DNA of 64,000 bases from Streptomyces violascens. GTDB taxonomy: Bacteria; Actinomycetota; Actinomycetes; Streptomycetales; Streptomycetaceae. Under the pieces are notes generated by a model. The model made no database searches, was not told where the DNA came from, and worked only from the letters and a program-made list of their open reading frames with translations. The position numbers and the translations under genes are program-made. Below are positions 7,873 to 15,988 of this stretch, one piece after another (the first letter of the stretch is position 1; each line of letters begins with the position of its first letter). The stretch lies in contig NZ_BMUA01000009.1 in the NCBI RefSeq assembly GCF_014649955.1, positions 186,001 to 250,000 on the forward strand. The letters run 5' to 3'.

Positions 7873-9366
7873 ATGACGGACATCATCAAGCTCACCGCCG
7901 CCGAGATCGCGTCGAAGATCGCGTCCGGCGAGCTCACCGCCGTCGAGGTCACCGAGGCCCACCTGGCCCGCATCGAAGCCGTGGACGAGAAGGTCCACGC
8001 CTTCCTGCACGTCGACCGCGAGGGCGCGCTCGCGCAGGCCCGCGCCGTCGACGCCAAGCGCGCGGCCGGCGAGAAGCTCGGCCCGCTGGCCGGTGTGCCC
8101 CTCGCGCTGAAGGACATCTTCACCACCGAGGGCATCCCGACCACCGTCGGCTCGAAGATCCTCGAAGGCTGGATCCCGCCGTACGACGCGACGCTCACCA
8201 AGCGCCTCAAGGACGCCGACGTCGTCATCCTCGGCAAGACCAACATGGACGAGTTCGCCATGGGGTCCTCCACCGAGAACAGCGCGTACGGTCCGACCGG
8301 CAACCCGTGGGACCTGACCCGCATCCCGGGCGGCTCCGGCGGCGGTTCGAGCGCCGCGCTCGCCTCCTACGAGGCCCCGCTGGCCATCGGCACGGACACC
8401 GGCGGCTCGATCCGCCAGCCCGCCGCCGTCACCGGCACCGTCGGCGTCAAGCCGACCTACGGCGCGGTCTCCCGCTACGGCATGGTCGCCTTCTCTTCCT
8501 CCCTCGACCAGGGCGGGCCCTGCGCCCGTACGGTCCTGGACGCGGCGCTCCTGCACGAGGTCATCGCCGGGCACGACCCGCTCGACTCGACGTCCATCGA
8601 CGCGCCGGTCCCGCCGGTCGTCGAGGCCGCGAAGAACGGTTCCGTCGCCGGGATGCGCGTCGGCGTCGTCAAGCAGTTCGCGGGCGAGGGCTACCAGGCC
8701 GGTGTCGTCCAGCGCTTCAACGAGTCGGTCGAGCTGCTCAAGTCGCTCGGCGCCGAGATCGTCGAGCTGGACTGCCCGTCCTTCGACCTGGCGCTCTCCG
8801 CGTACTACCTGATCGCGCCGTCCGAGTGCTCCTCGAACCTGGCCCGCTTCGACGCCATGCGCTACGGCCTGCGGGTCGGCGACGACGGCACGAGGTCCGC
8901 CGAGGACGTCACCGCGCTCACCCGCGAGGCCGGCTTCGGCGACGAGGTCAAGCGCCGCATCATCCTCGGTACGTACGCGCTGAGCTCCGGCTACTACGAC
9001 GCGTACTACGGCTCGGCCCAGAAGGTCCGCACCCTCATCACCCGTGACTTCGAGAAGGCCTTCGAGCAGGTCGACGTGATCGTCTCGCCGACCACGCCCA
9101 CCACCGCCTTCCCGATCGGCGAGCGCGCCGACGACCCGATGGCGATGTACCTCGCCGACCTGTGCACCATCCCGACCAACATGGCGGGCAACGCCGCCAT
9201 GTCGCTGCCCTGCGGCCTCGCGCCGGAGGACGGTCTTCCGGTCGGGCTGCAGATCATCGCCCCCGCCATGAAGGACGACCGCCTGTACAAGGTGGGAGCC
9301 GCTGTCGAGGCCGCCTTCGTGGAAAAGTGGGGTCACCCGCTGCTTGAGGAGGCTCCGTCGCTGTGA
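7873..9366 (+). CDS. gatA: Asp-tRNA(Asn)/Glu-tRNA(Gln) amidotransferase subunit A
   Basis: The 497-residue amidase subunit that releases ammonia from glutamine for tRNA-dependent amidation. The amidase signature is clear: GVPLALKDI carries the first catalytic Lys, and the glycine/serine-rich block (IPGGSGGGSSAALAS) with GTDTGGSIRQPA carries the cis-Ser/Ser pair. ATG 7873 follows the GGGGGAGGA site at the end of gatC; the frame is open further upstream, but that part is translated gatC DNA. The stop overlaps the GTG of the next small ORF (GTGA). Confidence 0.98.
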   Translation: MTDIIKLTAAEIASKIASGELTAVEVTEAHLARIEAVDEKVHAFLHVDREGALAQARAVDAKRAAGEKLGPLAGVPLALKDIFTTEGIPTTVGSKILEGWIPPYDATLTKRLKDADVVILGKTNMDEFAMGSSTENSAYGPTGNPWDLTRIPGGSGGGSSAALASYEAPLAIGTDTGGSIRQPAAVTGTVGVKPTYGAVSRYGMVAFSSSLDQGGPCARTVLDAALLHEVIAGHDPLDSTSIDAPVPPVVEAAKNGSVAGMRVGVVKQFAGEGYQAGVVQRFNESVELLKSLGAEIVELDCPSFDLALSAYYLIAPSECSSNLARFDAMRYGLRVGDDGTRSAEDVTALTREAGFGDEVKRRIILGTYALSSGYYDAYYGSAQKVRTLITRDFEKAFEQVDVIVSPTTPTTAFPIGERADDPMAMYLADLCTIPTNMAGNAAMSLPCGLAPEDGLPVGLQIIAPAMKDDRLYKVGAAVEAAFVEKWGHPLLEEAPSL

Positions 9367-9602
9367 GTGCACTGACCAAGGCCAAGGGTTTCAAGAAGTC
9401 CAAGGCCGGCACGTACCTGTCCATGGGCACCACCGCCTTCGGCGCGATCAGCGTGGCGAAGCAGGTCAAGAAGGCCCGCCTGGAGCACGACACGCTGAAG
9501 CTCGTCGACGCGATCGTCTCCGCCGCCGCCATCGCCACCGGTATCGCCCTGCTGTACCGCGAGCTGAAGCGCCTCGGCGACGACGACGTCCTGCTGGGCT
9601 GA
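9363..9602 (+). CDS. small one-helix membrane protein inside the gat operon
   Basis: A 79-residue protein of unknown function. It begins with a lysine-rich segment (about residues 6-15 and 35-41), has a single hydrophobic helix at about residues 47-66 (LVDAIVSAAAIATGIALLY) and ends acidic (GDDDVLLG). The GTG start overlaps the gatA stop by four bases (GTGA), and gatB starts 16 bases after its stop, so it is co-translated with the amidotransferase subunits. I recall the same small gene between gatA and gatB in other Streptomyces. Codon use matches the neighbours, so it is a real gene. No catalytic motif is visible. Confidence 0.8.
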   Translation: MSALTKAKGFKKSKAGTYLSMGTTAFGAISVAKQVKKARLEHDTLKLVDAIVSAAAIATGIALLYRELKRLGDDDVLLG

Positions 9603-9618
9603 GAGGGAAAGTTTCACC

Positions 9619-11124
9619 GTGACTAGCGAACTCCTGTCGTACGAGGACGCGTTGGCGTCGTACGACCCCGTCATGGGCCTCGAGGTCCATGTCGAACTCG
9701 GCACCAGGACCAAGATGTTCTGCGGCTGCTCCACCGAGCTGGGCGCCGAGCCCAACTCGCAGACCTGCCCCACCTGCCTCGGCCTGCCCGGCTCGCTCCC
9801 GGTCGTCAACGCGATCGGCGTCGAGTCGGCCGTCAAGATCGGTCTCGCGCTGAACTGCGAGATCGCCGAGTGGTGCCGTTTCGCCCGGAAGAACTACTTC
9901 TATCCGGACATGCCGAAGAACTTCCAGACCTCGCAGTACGACGAGCCGATCGCCTTCAACGGCTACCTGGACGTCCAGCTGGAGGACGGCGAGATCTTCC
10001 GCGTGGAGATCGAGCGCGCCCACATGGAGGAGGACACCGGCAAGTCCACGCACGTCGGTGGCGCGACGGGCCGCATCCACGGTGCCTCGCACTCGCTCCT
10101 GGACTACAACCGGGCCGGCATCCCGCTCATCGAGATCGTCACCAAGCCGATCGAGGGCGCGGGCGAGCGGGCCCCCGAGGTCGCCAAGGCGTACGTGGCC
10201 GAGCTGCGCGAGGTCATCAAGGCGCTCAATGTCTCCGAGGCCCGGATGGACAAGGGCCAGATGCGCTGCGACGTGAACCTGTCACTGCGCCCGCACGGCG
10301 TCGAGAAGTTCGGCACGCGTTCGGAGACCAAGAACGTCAACTCGCTGCGTTCCGTGGAGCGGGCCGCCCGCTTCGAGATCCAGCGGCACGCGGCCGTGCT
10401 GTCCTCGGGCGGCACCATCGTGCAGGAGACCCGTCACTTCCACGAGGACGACGGCTCCACCACCTCGGGGCGCATCAAGGACAACGCCGAGGACTACCGC
10501 TACTTCCCCGAGCCGGACCTGGTGCCGGTGGCTCCCGCGCGCGCGTGGGTCGAGGAACTGCGTTCCGGGCTCCCCGAGATGCCCCGGGTGCGACGCAACC
10601 GGCTCCGCGAGGAGTGGGGCGTCAGCGAGCACGACATGCAGTCGATGCTGAACGCGGGCGCGGTCGACCCGATCGTCGCGACGATCGAGGCGGGGGCGGA
10701 CGCCGCGGGTGCCCGTAAGTGGTGGATGGGCGAACTCGCCCGTAACGCCAACGAGCAGGGTGTCGCCCTGGACGAGCTGCCCGTCACGCCGGCCCAGGTC
10801 GCGCGGGTCGTGGCGCTGGTCTCCGAGGGTTCCCTCAACGACAAGCTGGCTCGCCAGGTCATCGAGGGCGTCCTCGCGGGTGAGGGCGACCCGGATGCGG
10901 TCGTCGAGAAGCGCGGTCTGAAGGTCGTCTCGGACGAGGGGGCGCTGGGCTCCGCCGTGGACGAGGCGATCGCTTCCAACGCTGCGATCGCGGACAAGAT
11001 CCGGGGTGGCAAGGTTGCGGCGGTTGGCGCGCTGGTCGGGGCGGTCATGAAGACCACGCGTGGTCAGGCCGACGCGGCGCGCGTCAAGGAGCTGATCCTG
11101 GAGAGGCTGGGCGTCGAGGGCTAG
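9619..11124 (+). CDS. gatB: Asp-tRNA(Asn)/Glu-tRNA(Gln) amidotransferase subunit B
   Basis: The 501-residue tRNA-binding kinase/transamidase subunit of GatCAB. It activates the misacylated residue with ATP and receives ammonia from GatA. Conserved blocks include GLEVHVEL near residue 19, the zinc-binding cysteines in MFCGCSTELG and CPTCLGLPG, RAHMEEDTGKSTH, DYNRAGIPLIEIVT and DVNLSLRP. The C-terminal GatB/Yqey domain runs from about residue 350. GTG 9619 follows GAGAGGGAAAG. It is last in the operon and is followed by a strong terminator. Confidence 0.98.
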   Translation: MTSELLSYEDALASYDPVMGLEVHVELGTRTKMFCGCSTELGAEPNSQTCPTCLGLPGSLPVVNAIGVESAVKIGLALNCEIAEWCRFARKNYFYPDMPKNFQTSQYDEPIAFNGYLDVQLEDGEIFRVEIERAHMEEDTGKSTHVGGATGRIHGASHSLLDYNRAGIPLIEIVTKPIEGAGERAPEVAKAYVAELREVIKALNVSEARMDKGQMRCDVNLSLRPHGVEKFGTRSETKNVNSLRSVERAARFEIQRHAAVLSSGGTIVQETRHFHEDDGSTTSGRIKDNAEDYRYFPEPDLVPVAPARAWVEELRSGLPEMPRVRRNRLREEWGVSEHDMQSMLNAGAVDPIVATIEAGADAAGARKWWMGELARNANEQGVALDELPVTPAQVARVVALVSEGSLNDKLARQVIEGVLAGEGDPDAVVEKRGLKVVSDEGALGSAVDEAIASNAAIADKIRGGKVAAVGALVGAVMKTTRGQADAARVKELILERLGVEG

Positions 11125-11147
11125 CCCTCACGCCTGGCGTCCCCAAG

Positions 11148-11187
11148 GGGCGGCCCGTTCCGGTGACTTGACCGGGGTGGGCCGCCC
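11148..11187 (+). terminator. rho-independent-type terminator of the gat operon
   Basis: GGGCGGCCC (11148-11156) pairs perfectly with GGGCCGCCC (11179-11187) across a 22-base loop, followed by TTT, 24 bases after the gatB stop. Confidence 0.8.
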
Positions 11188-11253
11188 TTTGCATTTCCCC
11201 ACCCCGCCCCTTCCCGAGACCCGCCGGGGGTGGTGAAGTGTGCGGGCCGTCTT

Positions 11254-11307
11254 CCTGGGGCTCCGCCCCAGACCCCGTACCGCGCCTTAAGGCGCTCGTC
11301 CTCAAAC
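11254..11307 (+). repeat. dispersed intergenic repeat A, copy 2
   Basis: CCTGGGGCTCCGCCCCAGAC followed by CCCGTACCGCGCCTTAAGGC and GCTCGTCCTCAAAC; nearly identical to 3371-3424. It lies in the 646-base gap 11125-11770, which holds the gat terminator, repeats A and B and G-rich sequence before the second phospholipase C gene, but no gene that I can support. Confidence 0.75.
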
Positions 11308-11432
11308 TCCCCCAAGGCCTCAAGGGCCAGGGGGGACCCCATGACGGGCCGGCGTGCCCGCATGGGCAGCACGCAAGTCGCCGGATCGCGTGGGTATCCC
11401 GCAGGGGCGCGCTGCCAAGGCCGACGCCGCCA

Positions 11433-11510
11433 GGGGCGCGGGGAACTGCGCGAGCAACCATGCACGGTCCGCGGCCGGAGACGGGTTGAGGGGCGCGGGG
11501 AACTGCGCGA
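11433..11510 (+). repeat. intergenic repeat B, two tandem units
   Basis: Perfect copies of the repeat B core start at 11433 and 11490, 57 bases apart, separated by a spacer of the same family as at 3548-3737 (CATGCACGGTCCGCGGCCGG). A segment just before (CCAAGGCCGACGCCGCC) also matches the DNA before the first core at 3548, so the order of parts is the same in both regions. Confidence 0.85.
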
Positions 11511-11770
11511 GCAGGTACAGGGGGTCGCAGTTGAGTTGCCAGCCATCCAGCATGGGGGGCGGGGGTGCAGCCCCCCGGGGAGGCCGCACCGTTCGACCTC
11601 TGTGCCGGGGGGCCTGGGAGCCGAGCCCCCAGGAGGGCAAGGGGGGTTGGACTTTCGGTGGGGGCGTTTGGACGTTCATCGGGGGGCCGGGGGTGGGCCT
11701 TCTGGGGGACACCCGGGGTCACTACCGTTCCCCCCGACGCACCTCACCACGTACAACCCGGGAGGACCAC

Positions 11771-13879
11771 TTGGCCACGGACATCTCACGGCGCCGCCTG
11801 CTCGCACTCGGCGGCGGCGCGCTCGGCGCATCCGCGGCCGGGTCGCTGCTGCCGCCCTCGCTGCAGTCGGCGATGGCCGCCGGGCCGCCCGCCGGTGGGC
11901 TGAGCGCGGTCAAGCACGTCGTGATCCTCATGCAGGAGAACCGGTCCTTCGACCACTACTTCGGCACCCTGAGAGGTGTACGCGGTTTCGGTGACCGCAA
12001 TGCCCTCCAACTGCCGGGTGGACGGCCCGTGTTCGAGCAGCCCGGGCCGCTCGGCAGCACCGTCCTGCCCTTCCCCGTGCGTGGCGCCGCCGCCACCCAG
12101 CACAAGGACCTCCAGTACATAGGCGCCCTCGACCACTCCTGGAACGGCGGCGCCAAGGCCTGGAACGGCGGCTGGATGGACAACTGGGTCTCCGTCAAGA
12201 CCTCGGCGACCATGGCCTACTACGACCGCCAGGACATCCCCCTGCACTACGAGCTCGCCGACACCTTCACCGTCTGCGACGCCTACCACTCCTCCATCCA
12301 CAGCTCCACCAGCCCCAATCGCAATCATCTGTGGAGTGGGAAGACCGGGTTCGAGGCGAACGGCCAGCGGGCTGTCGGCAACGACGCCTACGACGAGGGG
12401 ACCCATCCCGGGTACGGCTGGGGGACCTACGCCGAGCGGCTGGAGAAGGCCGGGCGCAGCTGGAAGACGTACACCGAGTGGGAGAACTTCACCGACAACC
12501 AGATCGAGTTCTTCACCACCTTCAAAGCCATTGCCCGCAAGGCGCTCGCCAAGACCGGTGGGCACACCTTCATGGAGTCCTTCTACTCCGTTGTACGGGA
12601 TGCCACCGACAACGCCGAGCGCGACCGGCTCTTCGGGCTGCTCGACCAAGGGGTCGCCACGCTCACCAAGGCCGAGCGCAGCCTGTTCGAGCGGGGGCTG
12701 AGGCGGGTTCCCACCGGCACGCTCGCCGACGCCTTCGGTAAGGACGTGGCCGCCGGCACCCTGCCCGAGGTCTCCTACCTGGTGCCCTCGGCGCTCGACT
12801 CCGAGCACCCCAGCGTCTCCTCGCCCGTGCACAGCGCCACCATCGTCTACAAGGTGCTCGACGCGCTCGGCAAGCACCCCGACGTCTGGCGGCACACCGT
12901 CGTCCTCATCAACTACGACGAGAACGACGGCTTCTTCGACCACGTCCCGCCGCCCGTCGCCCCGCCCGAGGTGGCCGACGAGCAGTGGGAGGGCAAGCCC
13001 ACCGGGCTCGGCGCGCGGGTGCCGCTGCTCGTCGTCTCGCCGTGGAGCGTGGGCGGCTACGTCTGCTCCGAGGTCTTCGACCACACCTCCGTGATCCGCT
13101 TCCTGGAACAGTGGACCGGGGTGCGCGAGCCCAACATCAGCAGGTGGCGGCGTACCGTCACCGGCGACCTCACCTCCGCCTTCGACTTCAAGCGGGGCAG
13201 GCCGCAGCCCGCCGTGACCCACCCCGGCCCCATCCCGCCGCTGAGCGGACGCTGGCGCCCCGAGCCGCCCGCCCAGCAGCACATGCCCGTGCAGGAAGAG
13301 GGCACCCGGCCCGCCCGGCCGCTGCCGTACCAGCCGGACGCCTACGCACGGATCGCCGACGGCGCCCTCCAGGTGCAGCTCAGCAACAACGGCCGGGCCA
13401 GCGCGCATTTCGCGCTCTACCCGTACGCCAAGGAGTTCGCCGCGCCCCAGCACAAGGACGTAAGGGGCAAGGCGCAATGGACCGTGCCCCTTACCGGTGG
13501 GGCGAACGGCGCCTATAGGTTCACGATTACCGGGCCAAACGGGTTCCGGCGGGAATTCGAGGGCGCCGGAGCCGCGGACTCCGCCGAGGTGACCACGTAC
13601 CTCGACCACAACGACCGCGACGTCCATCTGACGCTCCGCAACCGCGGCAACAGGCCCGTGACCTTCGTCGTCCGGCCGCTCGGTTACGCCGACGAGGCCG
13701 ATCTGCGGGACTGGAAGCGGACCGTCACGGTCAAGCCGGGGCGCAGCCGCACCGTGGTCCACTCCGCCGCCGACGCGCACGGCTGGTACGACCTCGAAGT
13801 GACCGCGGACGGCGGCGGCTCGTTCCGCAGGCGCCTGATGGGCCACATCGAGAACGGCCGCCCGAGCATCTCCGGCTGA
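11771..13879 (+). CDS. Tat-exported phospholipase C, phosphocholine-specific family (paralogue 2)
   Basis: A 702-residue secreted phospholipase C. I place the start at TTG 11771, four bases after a perfect GGAGGA; the frame is open back to 11354, but that part is repeat DNA. From this start the protein begins with a twin-arginine signal (DISRRRLLALGGGALGASAA), then the catalytic domain (HVVILMQENRSFDHYFGTLR, later INYDENDGFFDHV and SPWSVGGYV) and two C-terminal beta domains from about residue 500. It shares all active-site blocks with the proteins at 3769 and 49745 but is longer in the middle (about residues 220-330). A GTTCATC element lies at 11674-11680. Confidence 0.9.
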   Translation: MATDISRRRLLALGGGALGASAAGSLLPPSLQSAMAAGPPAGGLSAVKHVVILMQENRSFDHYFGTLRGVRGFGDRNALQLPGGRPVFEQPGPLGSTVLPFPVRGAAATQHKDLQYIGALDHSWNGGAKAWNGGWMDNWVSVKTSATMAYYDRQDIPLHYELADTFTVCDAYHSSIHSSTSPNRNHLWSGKTGFEANGQRAVGNDAYDEGTHPGYGWGTYAERLEKAGRSWKTYTEWENFTDNQIEFFTTFKAIARKALAKTGGHTFMESFYSVVRDATDNAERDRLFGLLDQGVATLTKAERSLFERGLRRVPTGTLADAFGKDVAAGTLPEVSYLVPSALDSEHPSVSSPVHSATIVYKVLDALGKHPDVWRHTVVLINYDENDGFFDHVPPPVAPPEVADEQWEGKPTGLGARVPLLVVSPWSVGGYVCSEVFDHTSVIRFLEQWTGVREPNISRWRRTVTGDLTSAFDFKRGRPQPAVTHPGPIPPLSGRWRPEPPAQQHMPVQEEGTRPARPLPYQPDAYARIADGALQVQLSNNGRASAHFALYPYAKEFAAPQHKDVRGKAQWTVPLTGGANGAYRFTITGPNGFRREFEGAGAADSAEVTTYLDHNDRDVHLTLRNRGNRPVTFVVRPLGYADEADLRDWKRTVTVKPGRSRTVVHSAADAHGWYDLEVTADGGGSFRRRLMGHIENGRPSISG

Positions 13880-13892
13880 CCGGGACCGGCTG

Positions 13893-14030
13893 TCATCCGG
13901 GGGAAGCGCCCTGGGTGGTCGGGGCGGGCTGCGGCGACGAGTCGTCGTTGCAGCCCGCGAGCCCGGCCATCGAGAGAAGCACCGCGAGTGCTGACGCGAT
14001 CGCCAGGTGCCGGCGTTTGGTTGACTTCAT
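13893..14030 (-). CDS. very small lipoprotein (45 residues)
   Basis: A 45-residue predicted lipoprotein: basic start MKSTKRRH, hydrophobic core, lipobox LAGC with the lipidated cysteine at residue 27, then an 18-residue acidic/proline-threonine tail (NDDSSPQPAPTTQGASPG). The ATG is separated by one base from the stop of the larger lipoprotein upstream (TGA-C-ATG), so the two are almost certainly co-translated. The 3' end lies 13 bases from the converging phospholipase C stop. Function unknown; it could be a partner or anchor for the larger lipoprotein. Confidence 0.7.
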   Translation of the reverse strand: MKSTKRRHLAIASALAVLLSMAGLAGCNDDSSPQPAPTTQGASPG

Positions 14031-14031
14031 G

Positions 14032-15000
14032 TCAGCTTCCCGTCGCGAGGATCGTCGCCGAATTGCGCAGTGTGGCGTCCATCTGCTGCTTCACCTTGGC
14101 CAGGTCCTCGGCGTGGGACTCGATGTACCGGTTCTCGTAGGCGGTGAGGACCGCGTACCAGATGCCGACGACATTGGTCTGCTGTTTGCAGGCGACATCC
14201 GCGCGGGCCGTCGCGATCTCCGTCGGACTCGGCCGGGGGGAGTGCCACGCCGGGTCGTTCACGGCGTCGTCGGGGCTCTTGTACGTGTACCCCTTGCCTT
14301 TCATGCACGTACTCCAGGCAGCGAACGCGTCCTGGACCCGGCTGTCCGACTTCGATTGCTGATACGGGCCCATCATGACGTTCGCGGCGTCCAAGATCCC
14401 CACTCCCGGTGCGCCGCCCTTGGTCAACTCGGCTTCCACCACGGCATTGCAGCCGCCTTTGGGGACGGAATGGCCATTGATGTCCGGCCCTTTGTAGGTG
14501 CCGATGAAGACCGACTTCTCGACCGGGGTCGGATCAGGGCCCGTGCCGGATTTCTTTCCGCCCTGCGAGCCGTCCTTGGAATGATCGTCGGGCGAGTGGT
14601 ATCCGTACTGCGACGCACGGTTCTCGTCGATGATCAGAAACAGGGTGTCGAGTTTCTGGCCGACGGGCGCCGGGTCGATCACATCGCTGCCGTGCCAGTC
14701 GATTCCGTATTGCGTCATGCAGCGCCGGGCGAGTACGCGCTGGGCATTGAGCGTGTCCAGATACTGCTGCTGATTGAGGGTGTACGCGTCCAGCGGCAGC
14801 GGCTTGATCTGCGAGGCATCGGTGATCTTGGGAATGGCGCCGGTCTTCGGCTGTTCCGCCTTCTGCGAGGGGCTCGAACAGCCCGCGGCGAGCAGCAGCG
14901 CCACGGCCGTCGCCACCGCGAGGGGCGGGCCCGATACCCTGGGGACCCTGGCCGGCGTCGCCGCGCCCGGGCGCCCTCCCTGTGGAACTCGCGCGTCCAT
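14032..15000 (-). CDS. lipoprotein of unknown function
   Basis: A predicted 322-residue membrane-anchored lipoprotein. After a basic/proline-rich lead comes a hydrophobic core ending in the lipobox LLAAGC (cysteine at about residue 41). The mature part has no domain I recognise. It contains four cysteines (in RRCMTQYG, KGGCNAVV, STCMKGKG and VACKQQ) that could form two disulphides. ATG 15000 has an AAAGG site five bases before it; GTG 15006 is also possible. It precedes and is coupled to the 45-residue lipoprotein, and it lies next to a leftward secreted crystallin-like gene and a rightward export operon. Confidence 0.75.
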   Translation of the reverse strand: MDARVPQGGRPGAATPARVPRVSGPPLAVATAVALLLAAGCSSPSQKAEQPKTGAIPKITDASQIKPLPLDAYTLNQQQYLDTLNAQRVLARRCMTQYGIDWHGSDVIDPAPVGQKLDTLFLIIDENRASQYGYHSPDDHSKDGSQGGKKSGTGPDPTPVEKSVFIGTYKGPDINGHSVPKGGCNAVVEAELTKGGAPGVGILDAANVMMGPYQQSKSDSRVQDAFAAWSTCMKGKGYTYKSPDDAVNDPAWHSPRPSPTEIATARADVACKQQTNVVGIWYAVLTAYENRYIESHAEDLAKVKQQMDATLRNSATILATGS

Positions 15001-15114
15001 GGCCACCTTTCAGACTTCGTGCCCGCAGGGCTTGGGGTGCGGAGCAGCCGGTTCGCCGGCCGGCCGCCGCCGCGGACCGTGCCCTGGTCCGCGGCGGCAG
15101 CCGAGTGGATCCGG

Positions 15115-15513
15115 TCAGCTCCACTCGATGGAGCTGGCGCGGTCGTTCATGGCGTCCCCGACATAGCTGGAGTCACCGACGAACCCGTAGGTCGAGCCCC
15201 AGCGGTTGCTGTTCTCGTACAGCTTGGTGTAGCAGTTCGCGTAGCTGCGGAACGAGGAGATGACATCGTTCCAGCCGCTCGGCATGGAGTTGACGTAGAA
15301 GTCGACGTCCGAGGTGGTCGCGGTGCAGGTGCCGCCCGTCACGGTGTACGTCGCGCCCTGGTAGTTGGCGTTGACGAACTCGATGCCGATGACGGTGGCG
15401 GCCGGGCCGAGCGTGGTGGCGGCCGGGGTGCTCGCGGCCGATGCGGGGGTGGCGAGGCCGGTCAGGGCGGCGACTGCGACACCGGCGACGGCCAACGCGT
15501 ATCTGGATCTCAC
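15115..15513 (-). CDS. secreted beta/gamma-crystallin-like small protein
   Basis: A 132-residue secreted protein with a Sec signal peptide (MRSRYALAVAGVAVAALTGL, cut after about ATPASA). The mature part of about 105 residues resembles beta/gamma-crystallin or I36-type Greek-key folds: YQGATYTV, a Cys pair (GGTCTA and YANCYTKLY), MPSGWNDVISS and a closing GSTYGFVG...DRASSIEWS. Members of this fold bind calcium or inhibit proteases; neither activity can be read here. The GTG start has AGGAGA six bases before it. A related domain occurs in the secreted protein at 45054. Confidence 0.75.
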   Translation of the reverse strand: MRSRYALAVAGVAVAALTGLATPASAASTPAATTLGPAATVIGIEFVNANYQGATYTVTGGTCTATTSDVDFYVNSMPSGWNDVISSFRSYANCYTKLYENSNRWGSTYGFVGDSSYVGDAMNDRASSIEWS

Positions 15514-15988
15514 AACGAATCTCCTTCAGTTTCCTGAGAAATGACGTGAGGCCGATCTTTCGTGCTCATGTGGTGCACGGTTCCGGCCGGAGACCGCTGT
15601 GTCCCGGGATGTCTCCCAGGGCAGGAGAACCGTAAGTGGTGCGGTTCGTCCGGTCAATGGAGAGTTTGCGGACTCTGGGCCTCCATGGGATTAGAGGAAC
15701 GACAGTGGCGGTGGCGGCCAGGAAATCATGGCCGGATCCCGTGAAGGCCCGCATGAACGAATACTCCCGGAGCGGTGAATTCCATGATGGAGAAGGCCAG
15801 TTGAAAAGGGTTGGAAAAGATCGCATGCTTTCCGGCATGCTCTGTGATACGCGTCGGTGACCGCCGCGATTCGGCCACACTGGTGCTCGGACGCCCCGGA
15901 AATTCCCTCTTGACGCGGCCGGTCCCGCACATCAAGCTGGCGCCCGATCCCGCAAGCGGACCGGGCGGCTACCTGGCAGGCGGACCGA
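15514..15988. other. long divergent intergenic region without a supported gene
   Basis: This 475-base gap separates the leftward crystallin-like gene from the rightward export operon. It is less GC-rich than its surroundings. It holds GCATGC-TTTCCG-GCATGC near 15826-15843 (an inverted repeat that may bind a regulator) and a TTGACG near 15911 that could be a -35 box. A 74-codon open frame at 15636-15860 lacks a ribosome-binding site and Streptomyces codon bias, so I do not call it. Confidence 0.5.

Noticed and set aside
11354..11770. Long N-terminal extension of the second phospholipase C frame
   Set aside because: It runs through intergenic repeats; TTG 11771 has a perfect GGAGGA and begins directly with a Tat signal.
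15636..15860. 74-codon open frame in the divergent intergenic region
   Set aside because: No ribosome site, poor third-position GC bias and no recognisable protein features.
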